Below, in pieces: positions 55,562 to 64,000 of a DNA stretch of 64,000 bases. The number at the start of each line of letters is the position of its first letter. The stretch's first letter is position 1. The notes under the pieces are model-generated. The model was not told where the DNA came from and did not search any database. It saw only the letters and a program-made list of their open reading frames with translations. The stretch comes from Lewinella sp. 4G2. Its GTDB lineage: Bacteria > Bacteroidota > Bacteroidia > Chitinophagales > Saprospiraceae. The stretch covers positions 1,550,001-1,614,000 of the forward strand of contig NZ_LVWJ02000014.1 in NCBI RefSeq assembly GCF_001625015.1. The letters run 5' to 3'. Both the position numbers and the translations under genes were made by a program.

Positions 55562-55569
55562 TACCTTTG
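55562..55569 (+). promoter_or_regulatory. -7 promoter box for the 55677 gene
   Basis: TACCTTTG followed by CGGGG, identical to the rpmH -7 box and its downstream CGGG. The expected -33 TTTG is not clear (GTTC at 55542-55545). The gene starts about 108 bp downstream. Confidence 0.55.
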
Positions 55570-55676
55570 CGGGGAAGTTTTGGAGCGGATCAAACGCTAT
55601 GAAATATTACTTGGCCTGATTTTCGGCCATCAATTTTGGCTGTTGCTACCACCCTATTTACCCCTACAACTAATGT

Positions 55677-56978
55677 ATGCGTTTCATTCACCTTAAGCTA
55701 GTAATCAGTTTATTACTATTTGCCACTTCGCTGACGGGGCAGCGCACCTTCCTGACCATTTCGCCAGACCTCTACGCCGGTGCAACGGAGACGTACGTGG
55801 CCTATAGCGATTTCGATGGCAACATTATCAACGCCGTTATTTTGGAGGCGGATGCCCTGAGTGGCGAGGCGGAACTCGATCTCTATACTTACCTCCCGGA
55901 AGAGGTGGTGGTTACCATCATCAACCGGATGCCGGATGAATCGGGCTTGCCCAGTTATCGGGGGTGGGTCCTGCCCTATCCAGATAGTACTTACGTGGGT
56001 ATTCCGCAGGCAATTGGATTAGACCGAACGGCGGTCATTTTGAATACCGCTGAATCGAAGTTAGGCGTGGCGGAGGTGCCCATGGGGAAGAAGTACTTTC
56101 TCCCTCCGGGCACCAAGCAATTCTTCCGGAAAGTGACCGTCCTCGGCGGCAGGGAAAACGCTGAAATTGTGCGCTTCAACAATAGCGTGGACCACGGCTA
56201 CCGGGTACTGCTCACCACCGATGATCCAAACACCTACGCCGAGGTGTACCTGGAACCCACGACTACCCTAAACGAAGTCGAAACCCACGCCGCCCGGTAT
56301 CCTGACCTGCCCTGGACGGAAGGCATCTTTCAGGTAAGCCTACCGAGCAGCGTAGAGTATGCCTCCGTATTCCACGAAAACGAGGAGGGCCAACGGTATT
56401 TACTGTATAGCAGCGACCGCCAGAACCCACAACACAACTTCGGCGTAGTGCGCTCCTACCGTGCGCCGGCCGGCCGGATTCGCATCGACTACGGCGCTCT
56501 GAATTTTCAGGGATACAACCGAGTTGACTTTACAGAATACTTTCCCGCTGACGCTGATTTCGTAGACGTAGAGCCCGAGAAAATCCCCGATCTCAACTAC
56601 CAGCGCGTTGGGCGTAAAGAAGTCCTGGAATGCGTGGATACCACCGTCACTTACGCGTACGAACATACGTACTTCCAATCGTTGATCTTCCCCGAAGATT
56701 CGCCCGAAACCATCATTCGGCAGACCCCTAGGACTGGGGTAATTCGTTCGGTCAATGGGGTCTGGTACGACAATCGCATTGGCCAACTCGAGATGCGGGT
56801 TATAGGGAGCTCGCGCGCCAACGGCCAACTCTACCAACTCCCCTCCCTGGTGGATATCCTTTTTGACATGAACGCCCCGATCACGGGCCTGGAAGATCGG
56901 GAACTCTCCACGCTGAAGGTGCGGATGGAGACTGGTGATGTTCACCGGCCGGTGGTGACGATATTTAGGCGGTATTAA
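55677..56978 (+). CDS. Secreted protein of unknown function
   Basis: A 433-residue exported protein with signal peptide MRFIHLKLVISLLLFATSLTG (cleavage near TGQ). The rest is rich in beta-strand patterns and aromatic residues (RGWVLPYPDSTYVGIP, FQVSLPSSVEYASVF), with one internal cysteine (EVLECVDTTV). There is no T9SS sorting domain, lipobox or transmembrane helix, so it is probably periplasmic. I do not recognise a family. A TACCTTTG box upstream supports independent transcription. A CGTGGGG/CCCCACG hairpin (56985-57022) follows the stop. Confidence 0.8.
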   Translation: MRFIHLKLVISLLLFATSLTGQRTFLTISPDLYAGATETYVAYSDFDGNIINAVILEADALSGEAELDLYTYLPEEVVVTIINRMPDESGLPSYRGWVLPYPDSTYVGIPQAIGLDRTAVILNTAESKLGVAEVPMGKKYFLPPGTKQFFRKVTVLGGRENAEIVRFNNSVDHGYRVLLTTDDPNTYAEVYLEPTTTLNEVETHAARYPDLPWTEGIFQVSLPSSVEYASVFHENEEGQRYLLYSSDRQNPQHNFGVVRSYRAPAGRIRIDYGALNFQGYNRVDFTEYFPADADFVDVEPEKIPDLNYQRVGRKEVLECVDTTVTYAYEHTYFQSLIFPEDSPETIIRQTPRTGVIRSVNGVWYDNRIGQLEMRVIGSSRANGQLYQLPSLVDILFDMNAPITGLEDRELSTLKVRMETGDVHRPVVTIFRRY

Positions 56979-56984
56979 CGAAAA

Positions 56985-57022
56985 CGTGGGGCTACGTAGC
57001 CTGCGGCCTACTTCACCCCACG
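56985..57022. terminator. Possible hairpin terminator after the 55677 gene
   Basis: CGTGGGG (56985-56991) pairs with CCCCACG (57016-57022) around a 24-base loop containing a CTACGTAG palindrome. There is no T run, so this is tentative. Confidence 0.35.
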
Positions 57023-57075
57023 CTACGATAGGCGCCCCTCCGGGACTGGGGGTGATGGCTACAAATGCGCGTTTT

Positions 57076-57162
57076 GGACGTTAGATTTTAGACGGTGTTC
57101 GGTCTAGAATCTAAAATCCAACGTCTAAAGTCCCTACATCCATTGCACCTGCGCCAGCGCCC
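57076..57162. repeat. Composite repeat: AT-rich hairpin plus 18-bp motif
   Basis: GGACGTTAGATTTTAGACGG (57076 onward) pairs with CTAAAATCCAACGTC. A one-mismatch motif copy (GCACCTGCGCCAGCGCCC) lies at 57145-57162. It ends 8 bp before the stop codon of the minus-strand hydrolase gene. Confidence 0.85.
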
Positions 57163-57170
57163 AAATCCAA

Positions 57171-58277
57171 CTATTCAGTCAGCACCCTAAACAACGCATC
57201 CCCCAACGCCGCATTCACCGATCCCCGCGCATCCCGCTGCAACGTAAACACCGAAATTGAAACATTCTGCTCCGGGTAGTGGATAACGTCCGTGCCCCAC
57301 CAGCCGCCGTGGTAGTAGGCGGGGGAACCGTTGCGCTCCAGGATTTGAATGCCCAAGCCGTAATTGGAACGGCCCGGGAGGCTGTGGGTGGTCATCTCCT
57401 CCAGTAGATCCTCGTCGAGGATGACGCGGCCGTTGAAGAGGTGGTTGAAGAACAGGGCTGCATCCTTCGCCGGTGAAGCGATGCCGCCACCACCGTACAT
57501 ATCCCAGTGAGGATTCAGGTCGTAGGAATCCCAACCGCGCTCGCCGGAGTATTGGTGGGCCATGTACGCGGTACCGGGTGGGCGGGCCTCCACGTCCTTG
57601 AACCAGGTGTGGTTAATACCGAGCGATTGGTAGCGGAGGAGGTACTTCATCGACCGGTAAAAACGGCCGGGGTTGACCTGCTCGAGGATCTCCGTTAGCA
57701 GCACGTAGTTAACGTCGGCGTAGGTATACTGGGTGCCGGGGGCGCCTAGGGGCGTGCCGACGTCCATCGCCCGCTGCAGTTGGTCCGTGCGCGTCCAGCG
57801 GAAGCGGGGGTTCTTGGAGACGAAGTTGAAGTAGTTCTCGTCCACGTAATCATGGATGCCCGAGGTGTGGGATAGCAAGTGGCGGACGGTGATCGCGCTC
57901 AAGTCGTACCCATCACCGCGCAGTAAGCGGGCACTTTCCTCGGTGAGGATTTTTTCAATTGGTTGGTCCAGTTTAAGCTCCTTTTCTTCCACCAAACGGA
58001 GGATGGCCGCAGCTACGTACGGTTTGGTATTACTCGCCAGCAGCACGGGTTGCTCCGGTTTAAGGGGGACCCGCGGCGCAATGCTCGCCAGGCCAGCGGC
58101 GGCGGACCAGGAAAGATTGGTATCCGGCGCTTCTACGTGGACGCTGATGCCGACCGCTGATTTGTTGGCCGCGTAAATTTTATCCAGCTCGGCTTGTAAT
58201 CGGCTTTCAACGGATTGGCCGGTGGCGAAAGCCGATACAACAAGGATAAATGTCAGGGAAAGAAGATGACGCAGCAT
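57171..58277 (-). CDS. Beta-lactamase family serine hydrolase
   Basis: A 368-residue exported enzyme of the class C beta-lactamase/esterase/D-aminopeptidase group (S12). The signal peptide is MLRHLLSLTFILVVSAFATG (start 58277; a longer frame to 58361 lacks support). The S-x-x-K nucleophile is in LLASNTKPY, the Y-x-N-equivalent is in YTYADVNYVLL, and the third motif is HGG in YYHGGWWG. Substrate could be a peptide, ester or lactam; the family is too broad to choose. It sits divergently from the thioredoxin/TPR gene. The composite repeat lies just beyond its stop. Confidence 0.92.
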   Translation of the reverse strand: MLRHLLSLTFILVVSAFATGQSVESRLQAELDKIYAANKSAVGISVHVEAPDTNLSWSAAAGLASIAPRVPLKPEQPVLLASNTKPYVAAAILRLVEEKELKLDQPIEKILTEESARLLRGDGYDLSAITVRHLLSHTSGIHDYVDENYFNFVSKNPRFRWTRTDQLQRAMDVGTPLGAPGTQYTYADVNYVLLTEILEQVNPGRFYRSMKYLLRYQSLGINHTWFKDVEARPPGTAYMAHQYSGERGWDSYDLNPHWDMYGGGGIASPAKDAALFFNHLFNGRVILDEDLLEEMTTHSLPGRSNYGLGIQILERNGSPAYYHGGWWGTDVIHYPEQNVSISVFTLQRDARGSVNAALGDALFRVLTE

Positions 58278-58387
58278 GAGACGGATTGAATGGGGGCTAA
58301 AGATAGCAACGGCTGCGGCTGCCTCCTGATTAACCCTGCGTTCACACACGCTAACATTCATTCACGAAATGTCACGTAAGTGTCAGC

Positions 58388-58395
58388 TAGCTTTG
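58388..58395 (+). promoter_or_regulatory. -7 promoter box for the thioredoxin/TPR gene
   Basis: TAGCTTTG is a perfect TAnnTTTG match, 25 bp before the ATG at 58421. The -33 region shows only TTCA, at somewhat long spacing. Confidence 0.5.
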
Positions 58396-58420
58396 GTCCA
58401 TCATCAACAAAGACCCTATT

Positions 58421-59308
58421 ATGAAGACCTTCTTGTACACCTTGCTACCCCTGTTTTTATTCATTTTGCCCCTCGCTGCGCAGGAGGAGGCTCCCGCCAA
58501 ACCGGATCCAGTTTTAGGCACCTATAGCTACGAAAACCTATTGACGAGCCCCGATGCTGCTTGGATCAGCACCGGGGTCGAGAGCTACTCGCCGCGCCCC
58601 GCCCTGCTTGCCGAGATCACGCCGGCACTGGCTGAGGTGGACGAAGTAATCATCTACTACGGCAGTTGGTGTGGAGACTCTAAACGAGAAGTGCCGCGCC
58701 TGATCAAAACGCTGACTGCTGCCGGGTATGACGTGAATAAGTTGCGTTTCGTCGGCGTTACTAAGGCGCCCGATAACTACAAAAAGAGCCCCGATGGGGC
58801 GGCCGACGGGAAGTACATCTACCGGGTACCCACCTTCACCTTCCACCGTAATGGGCGAGAAGTCGGCAGGATCGTTGAGCAACCTAAAGTGAGCTTGGAG
58901 TATGATCTTCACCAACTGCTTACGACGGACAATTACGAACCCGCCTACCCGGTCTTCACCAAACTCATCGAATTGGAAGAAGCAGGCTTACTCAGCGACC
59001 CCAATGTCTCGGGTAACAACTTACGGATGCTATTTGGCCCTTACGTATACGGGCCCGGTACGCTCAACGGAGCCGGGTACGTCCTAATGGGGGAAGGCCG
59101 CTACGATGAGGCCCTGAAAGTGATGTTTGCTAACATTCGCTTATTTCCGGATTACGCAAATGGATACGACAGCATCGCCGAAGTGCTGGCCAAGCAGGAA
59201 CGGTATAAGGATGCCGCCGCCTATCAGAAAAGAGCCCTGAGGATTCAGCCGGAGGATGAGGGGTATCAGAAAAGGTACTACGACTACCTGGCCGCTGCGG
59301 ATCAATAG
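58421..59308 (+). CDS. Periplasmic thioredoxin-like protein with C-terminal TPR repeats
   Basis: A 295-residue exported protein. Signal peptide MKTFLYTLLPLFLFILPLAA. The thioredoxin-like domain (about 75-170) shows YYGSWCGDSKREVPRL, where WCGDS replaces the usual WCxxC, so only the first cysteine is present. VPTFTFHRNGREVGR holds the cis-proline strand. The C-terminal ~90 residues form TPR-like helix pairs (YDEALKVMFANIRLFPDYAN; YKDAAAYQKRALRIQPEDEG). A single-cysteine thioredoxin is unlikely to be a classic disulfide reductase; isomerase, chaperone or scaffold roles are possible. A -7 box lies upstream and SusC begins 145 bp downstream. Confidence 0.85.
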   Translation: MKTFLYTLLPLFLFILPLAAQEEAPAKPDPVLGTYSYENLLTSPDAAWISTGVESYSPRPALLAEITPALAEVDEVIIYYGSWCGDSKREVPRLIKTLTAAGYDVNKLRFVGVTKAPDNYKKSPDGAADGKYIYRVPTFTFHRNGREVGRIVEQPKVSLEYDLHQLLTTDNYEPAYPVFTKLIELEEAGLLSDPNVSGNNLRMLFGPYVYGPGTLNGAGYVLMGEGRYDEALKVMFANIRLFPDYANGYDSIAEVLAKQERYKDAAAYQKRALRIQPEDEGYQKRYYDYLAAADQ

Positions 59309-59395
59309 GCCTCATTAAGGTCAGTTCCCCGGTGTTACCGGGCGGTGGCTTTTCGGCGGATACCACACCCGTTCACTGCCTCCCCATCTTTCACG

Positions 59396-59413
59396 GCATC
59401 TACGGCAGCGCCC
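59396..59413 (+). repeat. Degenerate 18-bp motif upstream of susC
   Basis: GCATCTACGGCAGCGCCC differs from the consensus at two positions. It is followed at 59422-59429 by TACCTTCG, a one-mismatch -7 box, placing the motif near the -33 region of the probable susC promoter. Confidence 0.5.
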
Positions 59414-59452
59414 GCAAATTCTTACCTTCGTAGTACCCCTCAACCGGTATTC

Positions 59453-62452
59453 ATGGTCAGGACCAAGCTATGCCTAACAATCCTCTTGCTGCTGACCGCT
59501 TGGTCGGTGCACGGCCAATCCACCATCTCCGGATCCGTAGTCGACGCCAGCGACGCCACCCCCCTTATCGGCGTCACCGTACGGCAGGTGGGTAGTCCGG
59601 GAGGAACGCTGACGGACCTCAACGGCAACTTCACCCTAAGCTTGGATACCCTCACCGGCCAACTCTCCTTTAGCTACGTGGGGATGATCACCCAGGCCGT
59701 GGACATCAACGGGCGCAACCGTATCGACGTGCGAATGCGGGCGGCCAGCACGGAACTGGACGGCGTCGTCGTCACCGGCTACCGCGGCGCGCTGGCAACC
59801 CGGGACCTCGTCGGCAGCTACGTCGAGGTGGGGACCGAAGAATTGGCGGCCGACCGACCCATCGAAAGCATCGACCAACTGCTCGAAGGCCGCGTCGCCG
59901 GCGTGCGGGTACAAACCGTTACGGGAGAGCCGGGCCTGCCCATCAAGGTCGAGATCCGGGGGCAGAGCTCCCTGGCCGCCGCCGGCAACGGAATCAGCGC
60001 TTCCACCCAACCACTTTACGTGCTGGACGGCGTCCCCCTTTACGACGTGCTGGAAACCAATGACGGGAGTTTCTTCTCCGCTCTGAACAGTGAACTCCTC
60101 AACCCGCTGTCCTTCATTAACCCGGACGACGTGGCGTCCATCACCGTACTCAAAGATGCTTCAGCGACGGCGCTCTACGGGGCGGATGCTTCCAACGGAG
60201 TGATTCTCATCACCACCAAAAGTGGGCAAACCGGTCAGTCCAGTATCAACTTTTCGGTAAACTACGGGACGGGCCGCTCCATCAACGAAATCCAGTACCT
60301 CAACACCGAACAGTACCTCGAACTGGCTCGAGAAACCTTGCTCAACGATGGGGACAACCCCGCGGACGCCGGCCGCTCCGACGTCGATACCGACTGGCGC
60401 CGAATCGTCCAGCAAAACCCCACGAATACGGACGTCGACCTCTCCCTCGCCGGCGGAAAGGGCGGCGTGAACTACCGTCTCTCGGCCGGGTACAGCAAGA
60501 TTGAATCCGTCCACAAACGCAACGGGCTGGAGCAGGGGAACCTTAACCTCAACCTCCAGTTCCCCATCAGCGCCAAAGTGGATTTGCGGACCCGCATTAG
60601 TGGTGCCTACCAGCGTAAGGAAAGCCTCAGGAGTTTTAATGCGGCTACCTTCCGGCCGAACCTGCCGGTGTTCAACGCTGACGGGTCCTTCAATAATGGC
60701 GCTGATGGATTTTTGAACCAACGGCCCAACCCCGCCGCCCTGCTCGAGCAAAACGAAAATTACCAGGACGGTATCAACCTCAACACCAGCCTGACGCTGA
60801 ATTACCAGGCCCTGCCCAGTCTTCGTTTCCGGGTACTCGGTGGGCTGGACCAACAGAGCCGGGACCAGTTTCAGTACCGCTCAGCCCTCAATGGGTCCGG
60901 GGCCAACGTAGGGGGGAGGTTGATCCTTTCCGGCAACAACAATTTGCAGTGGGTGACCAACGCTCAGAGCGCCTGGAGCCCCACGCTGGCGGGTGGCCAC
61001 CACTTATCGGCCCTACTGGGTGGGGAGGCACAGAGCCAGAATCAGTTTCGGACCGTCATCACCGGTTCCGATTTTCCTTTCGACGATATCCGCCGCATCG
61101 ATGCACTTCCGAAGGAGGACGTGGACGCCGGGGAAAGCCGCTTCCTCCGCAATAAGCTCTCCGCCTACGGGGAACTGGCCTACGATTACAATTACCGGTA
61201 CTACCTCAAACTGAATGCCCGGCGGGACGCCAGTTCCATCTTCGGCGGCGACCAGCAGGCGGAGATCTTCTGGTCCGCCGGTTTCTCCTGGAACATCAGC
61301 GAGGAGAAGTTCCTCACCGGCCGCTTGCCCTTCGGCATCGAAACGGCGAAACTGAACCTGACGATGGGGCTGACGGGCAACAGCCGGCTCGGGGTTTACA
61401 CCACCAACGGCGTCTATGCTCTCCAGTTTGGCGACGATGACTACGGTGGGGTAATCCCCGCCACCGTATCTGAACCCGTCAATGACCGCCTCGGCTGGGA
61501 GCGGAAGCGGCAGCGAAACGCCGGCCTCAACCTGGCCTGGTTCAACAATCAACTCAAACTGGTGACGGAGTACTACACTAACCTCACAATTGACGGTCTG
61601 TACGCCTTCGAGACGCCACGGGAATCCGGCTTCACGTCCATCCTGGGTAACGACGCGCGGATTCGCAACCGGGGTATGGAATTATCCGTCAGCTACGATC
61701 CGATCACCCGGGGTAAGTTTCAGTATTCCACCAGCTTCAATGGCGCCCGTAACTGGAACCGGCTGGAGGACATCAACCTGGAGCAGATACCCGATGGGGT
61801 AGGGTCCGCCGCCGTCTTCGTCATTGGTCGCGACCTGAACCTGATTTACGGGATTCCCTTCGCCGGCGTGAACCCCGAAACCGGCGTGGCGGAATACCGC
61901 CTGCCGGACGGGACCATCACTTCGGAGCGGGAAGCCATCATCGACGACCGGAACGAAGTGCCGATTGGGCGTTCCGCCCCCAAACTGTTTGGTGGCTGGC
62001 ACAACCACTTTTCCTACGGGGCCGTCAACCTCACCCTGCAGCTGAATTACAGCTACGGCGGGGATGAACTGATTGACCGGCTGACGATCACGGACGGGCA
62101 GCAGATCAACTTCAACAACCAGTCCGTCAACCAACTCGACCGCTGGCAGCAGCCGGGTGACGTGACGGACGTCCCCCGCCTCAGTATCGACAACGCGCCG
62201 GTCTCCCGTTCCAGTCGACTGGTATTCCGGTCCAATTACCTGCAGTTCAGTACGCTCAGTTTGGGGGTGGACCTCAAGCGCGCGGGCTGGCTGCCCAAGG
62301 GTTTTGCCAGTGGCCGGGTCTTTGCCCTCGTCAACAATCTCGGCTACCTCTACGACGAGGAGCGCCGGGAAGGGCGCAATGGGATCCGCGAATACCGTTT
62401 CACCTTTCCCCAGCAACGGTCGCTGACCGTGGGGCTAAAACTGGGCTTATGA
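59453..62452 (+). CDS. SusC/RagA family TonB-dependent outer-membrane transporter
   Basis: A 999-residue outer-membrane protein. The ATG at 59453 starts a signal peptide (MVRTKLCLTILLLLTAWSVHG); the frame upstream to 59345 is not signal-like. A carboxypeptidase-regulatory-like domain follows (STISGSVVDASDATPLIGVT), then the SusC plug region with GVVVTGYRG and VLDGVPLYDV, and ASATALYGADASNGVILITT, the family signature. The remainder is a 22-strand-type barrel ending LTVGLKLGL. It imports a large ligand, probably a glycan or peptide, with the SusD partner as lid. The stop overlaps the susD ATG by four bases (ATGA). No glycosidase lies in the window, so the substrate is unknown. Confidence 0.95.
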   Translation: MVRTKLCLTILLLLTAWSVHGQSTISGSVVDASDATPLIGVTVRQVGSPGGTLTDLNGNFTLSLDTLTGQLSFSYVGMITQAVDINGRNRIDVRMRAASTELDGVVVTGYRGALATRDLVGSYVEVGTEELAADRPIESIDQLLEGRVAGVRVQTVTGEPGLPIKVEIRGQSSLAAAGNGISASTQPLYVLDGVPLYDVLETNDGSFFSALNSELLNPLSFINPDDVASITVLKDASATALYGADASNGVILITTKSGQTGQSSINFSVNYGTGRSINEIQYLNTEQYLELARETLLNDGDNPADAGRSDVDTDWRRIVQQNPTNTDVDLSLAGGKGGVNYRLSAGYSKIESVHKRNGLEQGNLNLNLQFPISAKVDLRTRISGAYQRKESLRSFNAATFRPNLPVFNADGSFNNGADGFLNQRPNPAALLEQNENYQDGINLNTSLTLNYQALPSLRFRVLGGLDQQSRDQFQYRSALNGSGANVGGRLILSGNNNLQWVTNAQSAWSPTLAGGHHLSALLGGEAQSQNQFRTVITGSDFPFDDIRRIDALPKEDVDAGESRFLRNKLSAYGELAYDYNYRYYLKLNARRDASSIFGGDQQAEIFWSAGFSWNISEEKFLTGRLPFGIETAKLNLTMGLTGNSRLGVYTTNGVYALQFGDDDYGGVIPATVSEPVNDRLGWERKRQRNAGLNLAWFNNQLKLVTEYYTNLTIDGLYAFETPRESGFTSILGNDARIRNRGMELSVSYDPITRGKFQYSTSFNGARNWNRLEDINLEQIPDGVGSAAVFVIGRDLNLIYGIPFAGVNPETGVAEYRLPDGTITSEREAIIDDRNEVPIGRSAPKLFGGWHNHFSYGAVNLTLQLNYSYGGDELIDRLTITDGQQINFNNQSVNQLDRWQQPGDVTDVPRLSIDNAPVSRSSRLVFRSNYLQFSTLSLGVDLKRAGWLPKGFASGRVFALVNNLGYLYDEERREGRNGIREYRFTFPQQRSLTVGLKLGL

Positions 62453-63951
62453 GTTGGCCACGGCGTTTATGGATCGGGACAACGGAAAGCCATTCTTTCC
62501 GAACGCCATTCAGGCTCCTCGGTATGCTGGCCCTCCTACTGTGCCTGGCTGCTTGCGACGATTTCCTGGACGTGGATAGCCCCAACGATATCTCCCGGGC
62601 CGAGCTTTTTGAAACGGTTCGCGGCGCCAACGCGGCCGTGGCCGGACTCTACCTGGGTTTGGGGGACGGCGCTTACTATCAGTTTCGCTTTCCTATCTAC
62701 GCAGATCTGCCGGGTAACCTCAAACTACCCAGCCAGAGTGGGGGTAGCCTCGGCTCCTCCACCGGCACCCAGCGGGGATTGCAAGCCCTACGGATGCGCA
62801 CCATCACGCCGGCGTTGGACCAGACTAATCTGAGTGGCTTTTACCAGAACGCTTACGAAGTCATCTTTCAGGCCAGCGACATTCTGGACGGCCTAGCCAA
62901 CGTAACGGACGGCGCCCCCGGTGAGGTAGCCAGTCTGGCGGCCGAGGCACGGGCTATCCGGGCGCTGGTCCATTTTGATCTGGTGCGTCTCTTCGCTCAA
63001 GCGCCCGGTTTTACGGAAAACGCGAGCCACGAGGGCATTGTCATTATTGATGACCTACCCGGTATTTTCGATCTGCCGGCCCGCCGTTCCGTTGCCGAGT
63101 CCTACGCCGCCATCCTGGCTGATCTCGATATTGCGCGGGCGGATCTTGACGCCACCTTCAGCCGCCGTTCCAACGAGCCCATTTGGTTGACGCCGGCCGT
63201 GGTCGATGGGCTCATCGCCAGAGTCAGCGCTTACGTGGGTGATTGGGAAACGGTAGCGGCTGCCGCCGGCCGGGCGATCACCGCTTCCGGGCTTGCGCTC
63301 ACGCCCGCCGAGCAGTACGTGGACGGTTGGGCGGAGGGAGGCCTTTCGGAGATCCTGTGGGAATTAGATCTGCAGCGACTGGTGGAGGATGGGGAGGACG
63401 TCAATTTCCAGAGCCCGGCTTTAATCGTTGGTGCGGGTAACCCACTGCCTTTAATGGAGATCAGTGAGGATCTCCTCAACGAATTTGCGCCGGAGGATTT
63501 GCGCCGGGAGCTGTTCATCCCTAACGAAGACGGGGTGATGCTATCCGGTAAGTGGCCCTTCGCGGTCAATGAGATCCGGAACCCACCACTGCTCAGGTTG
63601 AGTGAGTTGTACCTACTTCGGGCCGAGGCCAACGTGGAGTTGAGTAACCTGGCGGCGGCTACGGAGGATTATCTCGCGGTGCACGGCCGGTCCGTCGCTA
63701 ATCCCACCGTCCCGACCGATCTCGCTGCACTGCGCTTGGCCATTCGGCAGGAGCGGCGGCGGGAGTTGGCGCTGGAAGGCCACCACTTTTTTGATCTTGG
63801 GCGCTGGGGCGAGTCACTCGTGCGGGAAGACTGCCTTCCAGAAATAGAGGGCGACTGTATCCTTAGCTATCCGGATTTCCGTTTCGTGCTGCCCCTTCCC
63901 TTCGATGCTACCCGGCGTAATCCTAATCTGAGCCAGAACCCGGGGTACTAA
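62449..63951 (+). CDS. SusD/RagB family surface lipoprotein
   Basis: A 500-residue ligand-binding lipoprotein, partner of the SusC transporter just upstream (ATGA overlap at 62449). The N-terminus is basic and hydrophobic with a lipobox LLCLAAC, then DDFLDVDSPNDIS, typical of SusD starts. TPR-like helices include ARAIRALVHFDLVRLFA, the SusD core motif. The C-terminal SusD signature is present in RQERRRELALEGHHFFDLGRWG, and the protein ends NPNLSQNPGY. The 49 bases after the stop to the window end show nothing recognisable. Confidence 0.95.
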   Translation: MSWPRRLWIGTTESHSFRTPFRLLGMLALLLCLAACDDFLDVDSPNDISRAELFETVRGANAAVAGLYLGLGDGAYYQFRFPIYADLPGNLKLPSQSGGSLGSSTGTQRGLQALRMRTITPALDQTNLSGFYQNAYEVIFQASDILDGLANVTDGAPGEVASLAAEARAIRALVHFDLVRLFAQAPGFTENASHEGIVIIDDLPGIFDLPARRSVAESYAAILADLDIARADLDATFSRRSNEPIWLTPAVVDGLIARVSAYVGDWETVAAAAGRAITASGLALTPAEQYVDGWAEGGLSEILWELDLQRLVEDGEDVNFQSPALIVGAGNPLPLMEISEDLLNEFAPEDLRRELFIPNEDGVMLSGKWPFAVNEIRNPPLLRLSELYLLRAEANVELSNLAAATEDYLAVHGRSVANPTVPTDLAALRLAIRQERRRELALEGHHFFDLGRWGESLVREDCLPEIEGDCILSYPDFRFVLPLPFDATRRNPNLSQNPGY

Positions 63952-64000
63952 AAGGGCTGCGCGCGTATCGGGAACCGTTAAAGCTAGAATTATTCTAAGT

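Overview
The window looks like a chromosomal segment of a Bacteroidota bacterium, most plausibly from the Saprospiria/Lewinella side of the phylum. This is inferred from a SusC/SusD pair, a protein with a type IX secretion (T9SS) C-terminal sorting domain, a very large SdrD-B/DUF11 surface protein, TAnnTTTG-type -7 promoter elements and weak Shine-Dalgarno use. Most of it is GC-rich. The first ~15 kb is visibly more AT-rich in several stretches (1-850, 2400-3500, 9200-15000), as expected for a transferred defence island.

Region 1 (1-15016), defence island: the 3' end of an unknown gene; a type I restriction-modification operon (hsdM, hsdS, hsdR) with a three-part DUF262 / His-Me nuclease / HEPN-like protein between hsdS and hsdR; a HigB-like toxin with an XRE-ImmA/IrrE antitoxin on the opposite strand; a small HTH protein; and a compact CBASS operon (patatin phospholipase, CD-NTase, E2-like protein carrying a SEC-C zinc motif).

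Region 2 (15065-28522), mostly housekeeping: PBP4-type D-Ala-D-Ala carboxypeptidase, a T9SS-exported trypsin-like protease, rpmH, a DUF1206 membrane protein, purA, thiL, a rhomboid protease, a small lipoprotein and a large metzincin-type zinc metalloprotease.

Region 3 (28707-43184): a single gene of about 4825 codons on the minus strand. It encodes a secreted multidomain protein with SdrD-B, DUF11 and about 18 tandem ~98-residue repeats, 12 of them evenly spaced at 294 bp and nearly identical. No sorting domain is visible at its C-terminus.

Region 4 (43285-63951): DUF192 protein, ribA, a thioredoxin-like protein, an ATP-grasp enzyme, hflX, pckA, a TIM-barrel-like lipoprotein, a beta-CASP metallo-beta-lactamase protein, an ECF sigma factor with its membrane anti-sigma-like partner, a secreted unknown, a beta-lactamase-family hydrolase, a thioredoxin/TPR protein and a SusC/SusD pair.

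The most striking non-coding signal is a set of short repeats. An 18-bp motif, GCACCTGCGGCAGCGCCC (one or two variable positions), occurs at least 13 times on both strands, in intergenic DNA and inside genes. Five copies lie beside an AT-rich hairpin built from GACGTTAGATTTTAGAC and its complement. Separate palindromic or tandem arrays fill most gaps between convergent genes, and several gene stop codons lie inside or within a few bases of these repeats.
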